Of a stretch of DNA of 64,000 nucleotides, positions 26,594 to 36,261 are shown in pieces. The DNA comes from Margaritifera margaritifera (lineage: Eukaryota; Mollusca; Bivalvia; Unionida; Margaritiferidae). The notes beneath the pieces were generated by a model. It ran no database searches. It was given only the letters and a program-made list of their open reading frames with translations, and had not been told where the DNA came from. Location: assembly GCA_029931535.1 (NCBI GenBank), contig JAQPZY010001688.1:1342501-1406500 (forward strand), written 5' to 3'. The first letter of the stretch is position 1. Every line of letters begins with the position of its first letter. Position numbers and translations under genes: made by a program.

Positions 26594-27040
26594 CTACCAG
26601 CAAGTATGTGTATTGGATTCATGCCTCCGAGTCCGGGTCGGGACGGAGGGTATGTTTATGTATGTACATAGTAATGCTTTAAGGCACCTCGGCACAGAAG
26701 TGGCTACGTAGTGCCAAGAAAAGGTCAAGTTCGAAAAATGAAAAATTGAAATGAAGAAACATAAAGCCTTCCAAATAAATTCATAATTATGAACAAGAAG
26801 ACAAAATATAAAATGTAAAGGTGTTAAAATTATGTAAAATGTTTGCAAAATAACATAAAAAGTAGTACGTGTAAAATTGTTAAACCGCATTAAAATTCCT
26901 TGTATAAACCGCATTTCCTTAAAAACTCCAACAATTGTGTCGGGTGGCACGTCCTCGCAGTTTCTTCAAGCAGTTCACGCCAAAATACTTGTCTCATAGT
27001 GGAAATCGACAAGAATGTGCTCCACTGCCAACTTTCTCAA
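26594..27040 (-). mobile_element. 3' end of a third LINE: ORF2 C-terminus plus 3' UTR
   Basis: On the minus strand 26895-27040 reads LAVEHILVDFHYET and, after a frame change, PTQLLEFLRKCGLYKEF followed by a stop near 26893. This is the usual end of I/Jockey-like ORF2 proteins. The 3' UTR follows, with the terminal motif GGCACTACGTAGCC ... GGTGCCTTAAAGC at 26671-26714. That motif resembles the end of the other LINE family here. The long minus-strand frame over 26594-26950 is mostly 3' UTR and not a protein. Confidence 0.7.
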
Positions 27041-27059
27041 AAAAGGGGTTGTGTGGTGT

Positions 27060-27235
27060 GTGTTCGTCTTTCCCTCTCCAAAAAATTCCTTTCTAAAAAT
27101 GTAAGTGTGGTGTCTGTTTGTATAGAGTGTGATTGTGTTTGATAAAAAATATAAAAAAAATTCTCAAAAAAAAAGGTGTTGTGTGGTGTGTGTATAGAGT
27201 GTGATTGTGTTTGATAAAAAATATAAAAAATTTTT
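27060..27235. repeat. ~55-70-bp tandem duplication
   Basis: GTATAGAGTGTGATTGTG followed by TTTGATAAAAAATATAAAAA occurs twice (27121 and 27190 regions). A GTTGTGTGGTGTGTG block is also repeated. Confidence 0.75.
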
Positions 27236-27316
27236 AAAGTGTTTTCTTTAAGGTCCGGGTACCGGATGTTTTTTTTTGGTAGCGGTGGTGGAGTGCAGAA
27301 TCCGCGAAGCATAGAA

Positions 27317-27412
27317 TGACGTCATAAAGATGACGTCAGACGCGGGTAGTGGATTGATTTTTTTTTAGGTGTGGGATGTTTTCCTTCACGTCCGCGCTTA
27401 AAGTATATAAAG
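27317..27412 (+). promoter_or_regulatory. Promoter-like cluster: two CRE sites and a TATA box
   Basis: TGACGTCA, the consensus CREB/ATF site, occurs exactly at 27317-27324 and 27331-27338. TATATAAAG lies at 27404-27412. Together they sit just upstream of the likely ATG (27443) of the RNase H ORF. Function is inference from the motifs alone. Confidence 0.4.
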
Positions 27413-28174
27413 TGGTGGGTTCACCAGTCAAATGATCAACCAATGGAAATGAGGGCAAAAATCCCTGAAGAAATAGAAAGCAGATACAGGGGTTCACCTT
27501 CGTATACAGATGGCTCAAAATCCCCGGACCCAGAACGCACTGCAGTGGTGATTCCAAGGGAGGGTATCACACTGGGGGCGAGACTACAGGATCTCTGTTC
27601 AATTTACTCAACCGAATTCTGGGCCATTAAACAAGCTATTGAATGGATTCTAGAAACAAAAAAACAAAAAACAGTTATCGTTAGTGACTCCCTCAGTGTG
27701 CTGCGCTCCCTGGAATCGGGAAACTCCAACAGCAGAGAGAACCTACTCCGAGAGGTCAATTTCAAACTTAAAATCCTAGATCAAAACCACCATACTGTGG
27801 AATTTATGTGGGTGCCCTCTCATATTAACATCCCTGGGAATGAGAGGGCCGACAAAGAAGCAAAAAACAGACTAAACGAACCCACAATTCAAGAACTGAA
27901 CTATAGCGTCCAAGAAATCTACAGTATTGTCAGGAAAAAAATTAACCAAAAATGGCAGTCGGAATGGAACAAATCGAATAAAGGACGCAGACTATACGAT
28001 CTGCAGAAACAAATCAATAGAAATATTGAGCACCCAATCCTGGCAAATCCTTACGATTACAAAATTATAAATAGGATTAAAACGGATAAAACGCTATTAG
28101 CAAATAGCTTTGGAAAATATGTGTCGGGACAAAATTTAGCAGGAATAAATTGCCCAAAACTGTCCCACACCTGA
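27371..28174 (+). CDS. LINE-type RNase H ORF
   Basis: A 267-codon open frame; the better start is the ATG at 27443 (codon 25), because codons 1-24 overlap the TATA-like sequence. The RNase H catalytic set is complete: D47 in SYTDGSK, E82 in STEFWAIKQAIEWIL, D106 in VIVSDSLSVLRSL and D161 in GNERADKEAKNR, with the VPSHINIPGN block before it. A WQSEWNKS motif and a region leading to the Cys tail follow. The frame ends in LSHT and the remaining tail (ETLEHVF.ICPS) continues in another frame. Intact catalytic residues are unusual among the fragments here. It may be fortuitous or may reflect a recent copy. Confidence 0.7.
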   Translation: MGCFPSRPRLKYIKWWVHQSNDQPMEMRAKIPEEIESRYRGSPSYTDGSKSPDPERTAVVIPREGITLGARLQDLCSIYSTEFWAIKQAIEWILETKKQKTVIVSDSLSVLRSLESGNSNSRENLLREVNFKLKILDQNHHTVEFMWVPSHINIPGNERADKEAKNRLNEPTIQELNYSVQEIYSIVRKKINQKWQSEWNKSNKGRRLYDLQKQINRNIEHPILANPYDYKIINRIKTDKTLLANSFGKYVSGQNLAGINCPKLSHT

Positions 28175-28379
28175 AACATTGGAACATGTTTTTAACATTT
28201 GCCCAAGTATAACAACGAAATGAAAACATTCCAAGAAAAATAAACAAAATTAAAATCCCCACTTACTTATCCGGATTTCCTTAAAGAAGGAAATAACATT
28301 AAATCGGTGTATGCTAACATAGTGGGGTACATTTCAGAAATCGGAAAAAGGGGAAGGAGGAGGGGAAAAGTGGGAGTTC

Positions 28380-30088
28380 CGACATCACAACCCACCCAAA
28401 GGATACAATTACAAAATTAGACAAAGGGATTAATGAGGGACTTAACAAAGGATCTGTTGCGCATGTCCTGAACCAAACCATAAAAACCAAATCAAAACCC
28501 ACACAGCCAAAACAAAATAAACAAAAAACAATAATACACAGCAGCCAAAATGCGGGCCCATCAAAACAACTGACAGAGGAAGATCTGTTATATTCATCTC
28601 CTGCTAAGCACCAAGAACCCGCCCCAAAAAAGGAACAAAAAATCAATCCAATACAAGGAAAAGGAAAAGGCCCACTAAAAGGGAAAACAATATGTAAAAC
28701 CTCCAGAACTAAACCTGCGGAAACAAGTCAGGGATCACAAAACCAAAAAATGATCAACAACAACAACAACAACAAAAACAACAATAATGAATCAAAAACC
28801 CACCAAAAACAACAGGAAAATGACAAAGCAAAACTGCATTCAAAACCTTACCATCCAAAATATCTGACTGCCTTTTTGAAGAGCTCGGATATTAACATAA
28901 ACAAAATCAGCACCAAAAGTGTAACCAACGAGTTACTAAAACACCACGGGGGAGAGTTCTCGGTCGCCCAGACCAGACAAAACTACACAATCATAAAATG
29001 CAATAACACCAAACAATTAGCTAAATTTCTGGAGATCACAAAAATAGGACCATACAGGGCCTCAGTAACAAAACACAATACTGTAAAAACAAATTTAGGG
29101 AAAAAGGCAAAAACAACCCAATCCCCTTCCATCAAAAAAATTGTAAAAAATCAACACAGCAGTGGAACCCAAAACCATCATAACACAGCTACAAAACCAA
29201 GGCCGCGAGATAGAACAGGCGATAAGATTTAAAAATAAACAAGGGAAAAAATCATTAGCAGTCCTACTACACTTCAAAAAAAGACCGGACACATCCAAAA
29301 TGGTCAAACTCGGCCCACACGGAGTGTATTACCGGCTGGAGAAATTCCAGAACAAAACACGGTTCTGCACCAATTGCCTAGGATGGGGCCACTACGCCAC
29401 AATATGCCGAGCAATTAAAAGATGCAACAATTGTGGAAGAGAACACCTAGGAAAATGCAGCGTTAAATCCATTAAATGCACCAACTGCAGACTACCGCAC
29501 AGGGCAAACTCTTTAGATTGCCCTATAGCCATCAGGGAAAAACAAATTGTCGACTACATGTCAGACAAAGAAGTACCATACAATGTTGCAAAAACAGTAG
29601 TACTAACAAAAACCAAACAACCAGAAGAAACCAACACTAAGCACACCCCAAAACAAGACTTAAACAATAAGAAAATATACAGTAAAGAACCTGAAAACCA
29701 TAAAACGAATTCTGACAAAATCAAAAAACAAAATAAGACTGGAAACAAGCCAAAAAACACATCAACACCACCCGTTAAAAAGACCCAGTCCAACAACTCA
29801 TTAAATAATAACAACTTTAAACGGGCACAAGCAACACCAGGCCCAAACACTCGGAGAAAGCAGGGGGAAAACCCCCAAGCTAAACCCAAAACAACACCCG
29901 AAAATAATGCAACAAAAAACAAAGTAGGAAATGTAGCACATATTACAATAGACCAAGTGCTCATATTAATCCAAGAATTAATTAATGAAACTTTAAACCT
30001 GACCAAAAGCAAAGACATATCTGTTGACACTCTCTGCAACAAGATATCCGCCATTACCAACAAATTAAGAATTGAAGCCAGAGGTTAA
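28380..30088 (+). pseudogene. LINE ORF1 (gag-like) with three CCHC knuckles, frameshifted
   Basis: One frame runs from about 28370 to 29232 and is rich in Asn, Lys and Gln, including a poly-Asn tract from (AAC)n at 28756-28790. A second frame, 29162-30088, carries on after a one-base shift near 29100-29170. It encodes CTNCLGWGHYATIC, CNNCGREHLGKC and CTNCRLPHRANSLDC, three CCHC zinc knuckles typical of I- and Jockey-like ORF1 nucleic-acid chaperones. The C-terminal half is a Lys/Asn/Pro-rich linker and a short helix. The protein would coat element RNA. The shift makes this copy non-functional unless it is an assembly error. Confidence 0.8.
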
Positions 30089-30169
30089 TTGGAACAGTTA
30101 GGAAACTTAGGAAGGCAAAAACAAGTGATTACTAACCAAATATATTAAAGTAAATATAGAAAAACTATT

Positions 30170-30682
30170 ATGAATAAAAAATCATCAATAACAATTTGGC
30201 AATGGAATTGCAGAGGTATTAGGCTAAATGCCGGAGAACTCGCAATAAAAATCTTAAAAGAAAACAACAAACCGGATGTGGTGTGTTTGCAGGAGACTCT
30301 CTTAAACGATAAAACAACAACCTTACCAAAAATCCCTGGCTATTCAACAAATTACTGTAAACAAAGGCCTGGGTGCAAAAAAGGTGGAGGACTAGCTATA
30401 TATGTTAGCGACGCGATCTCGAGCGAATCTGCTGAGAGCACACCACTAAACATAAACGATAACACCGCGCTCGAACACCAGCAAATTAAAATAAACACTG
30501 GTAACACACCAATAACCATAGTAAACTTATACGACCCATGCGGGGACAAATACACTGAATTAGAAACCCTAAAAACAATCACCAGCAATATAGGGGATAA
30601 ATTTATAATATGCGGGGATTTCAACGCCAATAGTGAACAGTGGGGAGGAAACAGGTTACAATATATATCAAAAAAAGGATAA
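30170..30682 (+). pseudogene. LINE ORF2 start: AP-like endonuclease, truncated
   Basis: It starts MNKKSSITIWQWNCRGI and shows the exonuclease-endonuclease-phosphatase motifs WNCRGI, VVCLQETLL with the catalytic Glu, GGGLAIYVSDAI, and IICGDFNANSEQWG with the Asp/Asn pair. The frame stops at about 170 residues, before the final SDH motif, where the element sequence ends near 30665. The family nicks target DNA for target-primed reverse transcription. Confidence 0.85.
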
Positions 30683-33293
30683 GGTAAAAACAATAAGGTA
30701 ATTATCCTTCAAATATGGGGTAAAAAAAGTGTGAATATAGATCCGATTATTTTAGAAAGGTCAGGAAACCGTGCTTAATAGGTTCATTCATTGACATGGT
30801 GGAACTTGATTCCCGAGAGCTCGGTGAAATTTCCAAATCGCTTGGTATGTTGATCCCAAATTACGTACGTTTTGTTCTAGTAATTTTGCCACTTAAGTAC
30901 ATTCTTCAATAACGAAGTTTTTATTGCATACTGTTAGCACGAGTATCTTGTATCATGTTCAAAATCTTAATTTTTATGTTACAAAAATCTTTGCTGTATA
31001 TTTATCCTTAAAAAAAAAAATCCTTTTTAATTGCATTGTTTTAGTTCTTTTTTTGTTCACTTGTTTATCATATATGATTACACAAAATTATGAATAAAAT
31101 ATTGTTGCAAGTCTTGATGTTAATATTCTACTTAATTATATACATGTGCTTGTCATGTTTTGCTCTTTCTTATACAAAATTATATTTTAGAAAAAACAAT
31201 GTAACATAAGTTCATTTGCCTTTTATATGGTATGCTTGATAGAAATCCGATGTAAACCTTTAAAAATTTTGGAATGCTTTGTATCACAGCAAAGTAATTT
31301 TAAATGAGCATTTGTTTAAAAAAATTAATAAATCGACTTTTCATTACGTGATGTCATAGCTGGCTACATTTGACTTTCCTAAGTTCTTCTTGCCGCGTTT
31401 TAAAATTTTTTTTTTTTTTTTATACTAAATCATTTTAGCTGTGCTGTAAAATTTTCATCTTTCATCATACTTTATGTACTGTTTTAATCTCTTCAAATTA
31501 AATACTTGAATGTAAGTTTTTGAGATTTCATACGATAAATTATATGTATGTAACACTAGCTCCGCACTTGCCTAATATTAAGGACAAGCTTTTGTAGAAT
31601 TTCTCAATGTTAAACCTTGTAAAATATAGTTCGTACTGAATAGCGAACTTTATGTGCATCGATTTCTTGAACATTTTATAAGGATGACATTCACAAACGA
31701 TCACGGAACAATGAACTAAGGCGTTATTTTTCTTTGCACAACATGAACAGTCGGGTTTTTTATATGGCCAACATTACAAGTTCAGATATTCTTCAGGTTT
31801 ACATTTTGAAAAAGTACATAATGACAGTGTCAAAATAAGATGATATGAGAGTGGATTGTGTGAATTTAGGTAAGTGTGCATTAAAATTCCTCTTATCAGT
31901 ACGTCTTTAAATTTGAATTCTTTGGTTCTAGGTGCATGGAATCTCCATTGGACCAAAAGTAAATTTTCTATATATTATGTTTACTTATTTTAGAAACCAT
32001 TTATCTGGGTAACATCGATTTCTCTCAAGATAATAAAAACATGCAATGCACTTGAAACTCTGCAACAAGTCTATTAGTGATTTTTAGTCGTTTTTAATGT
32101 AGGCAAACAATAAAATTGAGAACATGCAAAGATGTTGTTTTTTTTAAAATTTGCTACTCGGATTTCTTCCAAAATGTATCTTCAGTTTTCGTTGATTGGA
32201 CAAACAAGTTCACAAGATTTGGAAAGCTGGTAAAACTGTCAGATCTACTCATGATGTAAGAATAAATCGGAATGCATCAGTGATTTTTATTTTGTCTGTT
32301 TAGACCCTTAAAGTTTGCAACTGGTAATCTTGAGCTTTTAAATTATCTTTTCATATATAGTTACAAGAATTGTTGCAATTTTGTGAATGTAGATTAATCT
32401 GGATACAATAATATCAGCACAAAAAAAGAGCAATAGGTGATATCCAAGTGAACATTCTTCTCCGTGTTCATTTTGGTACGCTTTTAATTTTCAGTAAATG
32501 TATAGATGTACTTGAGAACAATTTACCGATTGCATGGATTCAATGTTAGGAATTGCCTTCGATTTAAAAAAAAAAAAAATGTTGGTATATGTAAAAAAAA
32601 AAAATTTTGCTATTTTTTCTTGCTGTCCAAATATCAGTGGCCAGAATTTTCCATCTTAATGAAATATTAACAAAGTCTTAACTATATCAAGCGATAAATT
32701 TTGCCAACCCTTTGATTTTCTAACATAGTGATTTGTGCAAAGAAAGTGGTGTTTGGTATGATTATATATGATATATTCGTTGATTAGCTGATGCCCGAGT
32801 AATGATATATACGAGACAAAGTAAATATCAAATAATTTAATAAATATCTTAAATATTTAGCTAGTCCAGTTTCATTTACTTAAGTCTCTTTGCTTATCTC
32901 GTCTGCGACTGAGAAAAAGGACAAGTATTTGATATGCGAATGTATGAAATAGTAACCTTACTGTTTTCTGAACATTTTGACAGGAAATACTGCACCAGTC
33001 TAATTATATTGATACATTAAGAATTGTAGGTATTTTGTGAAATATTTGCCAAATTATTCAATAGTTTACACCAATGAAATAATGACTTCAAGAGTCTTGA
33101 CGGCCTATGGCATCGAGACTGAAAATGTCTTATCTGGATGGGTTCCAACGGTTTCAAATGAAAGGTCCAATTTCACAAACATGATCATAAAGGCTGATAT
33201 TGTGCTCTCATGGAGGAACATGCCAACTTGAACAGGTGAACTGGACGATTCTCATTGATGATCACAAAGGATGACATTATTTCTTTCCTTTAG

Positions 33294-33359
33294 AGTCCAG
33301 GAAAGATCTAGTTAAAAAGATGAAATACCGGCAACAACTGCGGGCTCTGGTGGCACAAG
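33294..33359 (+). other. Candidate host-gene exon (66 nt)
   Basis: A pyrimidine-rich TTATTTCTTTCCTTTAG ends at 33293 and CAAG/GTGAAA marks a donor at 33359/33360. Between them one frame is open and basic (SRKDLVKKMKYRQQLRALVAQ), with higher GC than its surroundings. I do not recognise the protein. If real, the window lies inside a plus-strand host gene with very large introns. Confidence 0.35.
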
Positions 33360-33760
33360 GTGAAACATCTGAAAGCAGTAAACTTAATATCTCAATTAAA
33401 TTAAGTCACTGTGACCAGTCAGCTTCTAAAATACTGCTACTTGTGTCATTTTCTGCAAAATATCCTAGCCAGATTTATATACAACTGTGTAGTCTAAACA
33501 CATCTTTATTCCATTTAATAATAATAAAATCCTGTGATCTGCAAATACATGTCAAGATCTATAGTCTGAAATATTGATAACGCCAGTAATCACAAGTACT
33601 TCAGCACAGTCTCGGGAGTAAATTTGCTACTTTTGGGTGTCATCGGAAGTAACTGTATCTCTTGTATGATTTACAACAATTAAGGAAATTTAGATACTTA
33701 CACCTGGAATTGCTGCATTTTTCCCCTGCATATGTGAAGGTTTTGATTCCAGATCACACG

Positions 33761-34200
33761 TTTTTTTTAAGCTCACCTGAGCCGAAGGTTGTGACCACTT
33801 TTTTTCTGGTGTATCCTCTACCACTGTCATCTTCACGAATCTTGACCAAACTTGAAGAGAATGTTTACATTCATGACTGCTCATACGAGTTCGAAAACTA
33901 GCCAGCTCCGACTATTACTACAAAGTTATTGCCCTTGAAATTTGTTATATATTGCCTCGTTAACACAAACGGTCCCTCAGTTTTCATCGAACTTTGCCAG
34001 ATTTTTGAAAAGCATTAAATCTTGAAAAATTTCTCAAACCCGCCAGATCGGATAAAAAATATTGATTGTACGGCCCGCCACTTATAGCAAATTGCGATAT
34101 TTTGCCTCGTTACCACCACAGCGCCTTCACATTTCATTTCGATTTTCATCAAACTTGGTCAGAATGTTGAAAGGCACGAGGAATTTTTCTGTGAATTTCC
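33761..34200. repeat. Mollusc-type 'AGCTCACCTGAGC' repeat
   Basis: AGCTCACCTGAGCCGAAGG at 33769-33787 matches a dispersed sequence I know to be abundant in bivalve and gastropod genomes. Two related sub-blocks follow (about 33926-34010 and 34090-34180), each with ATTGCCTCGTTA-type and CATCAAACTTG-type text. Confidence 0.5.
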
Positions 34201-34295
34201 GATTATTTGCAGTAAAAATAATCCAAAGCCAGCAGTGAAATCTCATCAGCATCAAATAATTGGAGTCTTTATTTTGTTCATATTATTGATTTTTT

Positions 34296-34705
34296 ATTTT
34301 TCTTCTTTTTCACGATATCCTTCACAAAACAACGCAAGTATTATATCTCGACATTTTCTAATGTTTTCTCTAAACAGTCATCTAAGAGAGAGAACAAAAG
34401 AGTAGACAATCTGACCTTTTTACTTTCAATAACCTTCTTTTGTTCGTACAGAATTCTCCGAGAAGAAACTGAAGGAAAAAAAGTGCAGAAACTGTGAAAG
34501 AAGAAACAACGGATCAAACTATACTTTATTTTTCTTCTTTTTCATATCCTTCACAAAACAGAATGCACATATTACATCTCAACATTTTCTAATACTTCCT
34601 GTAAACAGAACAAAAGAGTAGATAATCTGACCTTTTTACTTTCAATAACCTTCGTTTGTACGTACAGAAAGAAAGCAGAAACAACGGATCAAACTATACT
34701 ATAAA
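34296..34705. repeat. ~220-bp tandem duplication
   Basis: Two copies share TTTTTCTTCTTTTTCA, TCCTTCACAAAACA, GACCTTTTTACTTTCAATAA and ACAACGGATCAAACTATACT. The first has extra sequence near 34452-34490. Confidence 0.85.
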
Positions 34706-35159
34706 TGAAATAAGCTAGAATCATATATAAGAATCGGATGAAAAACAAATAATAGACGCCTTTGGTAGAAATATTTTTAGGTTTAGCTTTTCATTGCTCG
34801 AACTATATTGATGGCTCGTCAATGATAGAACGCACGTCGACCACAGGCCATTTACAGGATTAACACCAAGGCTTTTTCCAGCATTTTTTATTGTCGCACA
34901 GGAAAATCTATTGAACGAAAACAGGAGGTAAAAGCACAAACTGGAGAGATGCTACATAGAGAAATGACGGCATGGCATTGAATTCGAGTGTTTGACTATT
35001 CTGCAGCTTCCCCAAACATACATGTAGTGGTCAACAGATGCCCTATTTGGAAACCAGAGTATGATAAGGATAATGGAGAGATAAGTTTGACAAGATCCCA
35101 TATTTTCACCTAAATGATAGTCGCTATAATTCCTCCATACTTCAACCAGGTCACTACTA

Positions 35160-35848
35160 GTTGCATCATGTTAGGCTGGTGTATGCCGTTCAACAGTGCT
35201 CCTTAGGAAACTACAACACCTGCCAGCCCCCCCCCCCCCCCCCATCAAAATGTAACTGTACAAGAAGCCATGCTTTACTTTCAAGGCCGGTTAGCTTTTC
35301 GCCTCTATCTACCAGACAAGCCAACAAAGTACAGAATCAAGGTATGGATAAGGGCTTACCCACTGAATGGTTAAACCAATTAATTTCTGGCCTATACAGC
35401 TATGACTGCCGGGAATAGATAAGTAGGATTAGAAACACATGTCGTCTTGAACCTAACACGAAAGATTTAAGGAAAATAATACATAGTAAATGTAGACAAC
35501 TTTTCACTAGTCCTGGTTTGTTTGAGAGACTTCCTCGGAAACGTACGTATGCACATAGACCGGAAAGTTCAAACAGAAAAGGATTTGAGTTTCTTTACAA
35601 ATCTTTGGAAGAGACACGCGAGGGTTGCTGGGATAATTTACAGACCGTTTAGTTGGACAAGAGGCAGATCTACATCCTATGAACTGCAAAAGATCCAGGA
35701 GCCATATAGAAGAAAGTGCAGCGCACATCCTGAAATGTTGAAGTCAGAGAACCATCTGCCGGAGTATATCAAAATGAATGGAGTGGACATTGCAGACCAG
35801 CCGAGGACACGATATATTTACGATAGACGCATTTATTGCATAACTTAA
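35160..35848 (+). pseudogene. piggyBac transposase remnant 1
   Basis: The recognisable frame gives VQEAMLYFQGRLAFRLYLP, then DKPTKYRIKVWIRAYPLNG (about 35255-35372). Further on come FTSPGLFERLPRKRTYAHRP (about 35505-35565) and KMNGVDIADQPRTRYIY (about 35771-35820). These are the core blocks of DDE_Tnp_1_7 (piggyBac) transposases. Of the three catalytic Asp residues the first is replaced by Gln (VQEAM for V-D-E-A-M) and the second is lost. Only the NGVDIAD Asp remains. A run of about 17 C at 35226-35243 sits just before the first block, and several stops and frame changes follow. Inactive. Confidence 0.75.
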
Positions 35849-35929
35849 GATTATATCCGGTAGAAATTTACAACTTCTTGAAATTCAGTCCTATCGTGAC
35901 AGTTGAGTATCGCACCATTCGGATGCATA

Positions 35930-35972
35930 TTTTAAAAAAAAAAAATACATCCAGTCATCCAAACATTAAAAT
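35930..35972. repeat. Left part of repeat R, split by the Steamer-like insertion
   Basis: ATACATCC ... CAAACATTAAAAT matches 56298-56325, and the right part resumes at 40686. See the repeat at 56285-56899. Confidence 0.7.
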
Positions 35973-36092
35973 TGTTACGATATACAGTAAATAGATTTAC
36001 TGAGAGCATATTTAGATTAACACCGTACTATCAATGTCTACTGTGTACTACGTCATCAAAGGGGAATATAAAGAAAGCTACCACATGAAACA
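35973..36092 (+). repeat. 5' LTR
   Basis: 120 bp, TGTTACGATATACAG ... ACATGAAACA. It differs from the 3' LTR at 35978 (C versus G) and in AATGTCTAC versus AATGTTTAC. Confidence 0.92.
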
Positions 36093-36110
36093 TGGTGTCA
36101 GATGTGAAAC
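36093..36110 (+). promoter_or_regulatory. Primer binding site, probably tRNA-Leu
   Basis: TGGTGTCAGATGTGAAAC starts right after the LTR. TGGTGTCAG complements the 3' end of leucine tRNAs ending CTGACACCA. The remaining bases match less well. Confidence 0.65.
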
Positions 36111-36261
36111 CAGACAATATTTTCACCAAATGCAGGCTGAATTAAACGTTGTCGACATCAGGAAGGAATCGGGTATACACAGGAATATACGGACTACGTG
36201 ACTGTTTAACAAATTCTGGATTTATCGTGTTTTCAGACCGGAATCGAACGTTTTGTGACTT

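Larger units (their letters stand above)
27371..30682 (+). mobile_element. LINE with permuted gene order
   Basis: A plus-strand LINE of strongly A-rich sense strand reads RNase H and ORF2 C-terminus (27371 to about 28370), then ORF1 (about 28380-30088), then the start of ORF2 with the AP endonuclease (30170-30682). The RT is absent, and almost no UTR separates the ORF2 end from ORF1. Shared composition suggests one family. Either two truncated copies joined head to tail, or a circularised copy opened within ORF2 and lost its RT. Confidence 0.7.
30690..35150. other. Long AT-rich non-coding stretch
   Basis: Mostly unique-looking AT-rich DNA with poly-A and poly-T runs (31010, 31408, 32567, 32593). 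It includes a candidate exon at 33294-33359, a mollusc-type repeat at 33761-34200 and a tandem duplication at 34296-34705. No other coding signal is recognised. Confidence 0.5.

Noticed and set aside
26594..26950. 118-codon minus-strand hydrophobic ORF as a membrane protein
   Set aside because: Most of it lies in the 3' UTR of a LINE, downstream of the LLEFLRKCGLYKEF stop.
29554..30063. 169-codon minus-strand hydrophobic ORF
   Set aside because: It is antisense of the Lys/Asn-rich LINE ORF1; the plus strand has the zinc knuckles.
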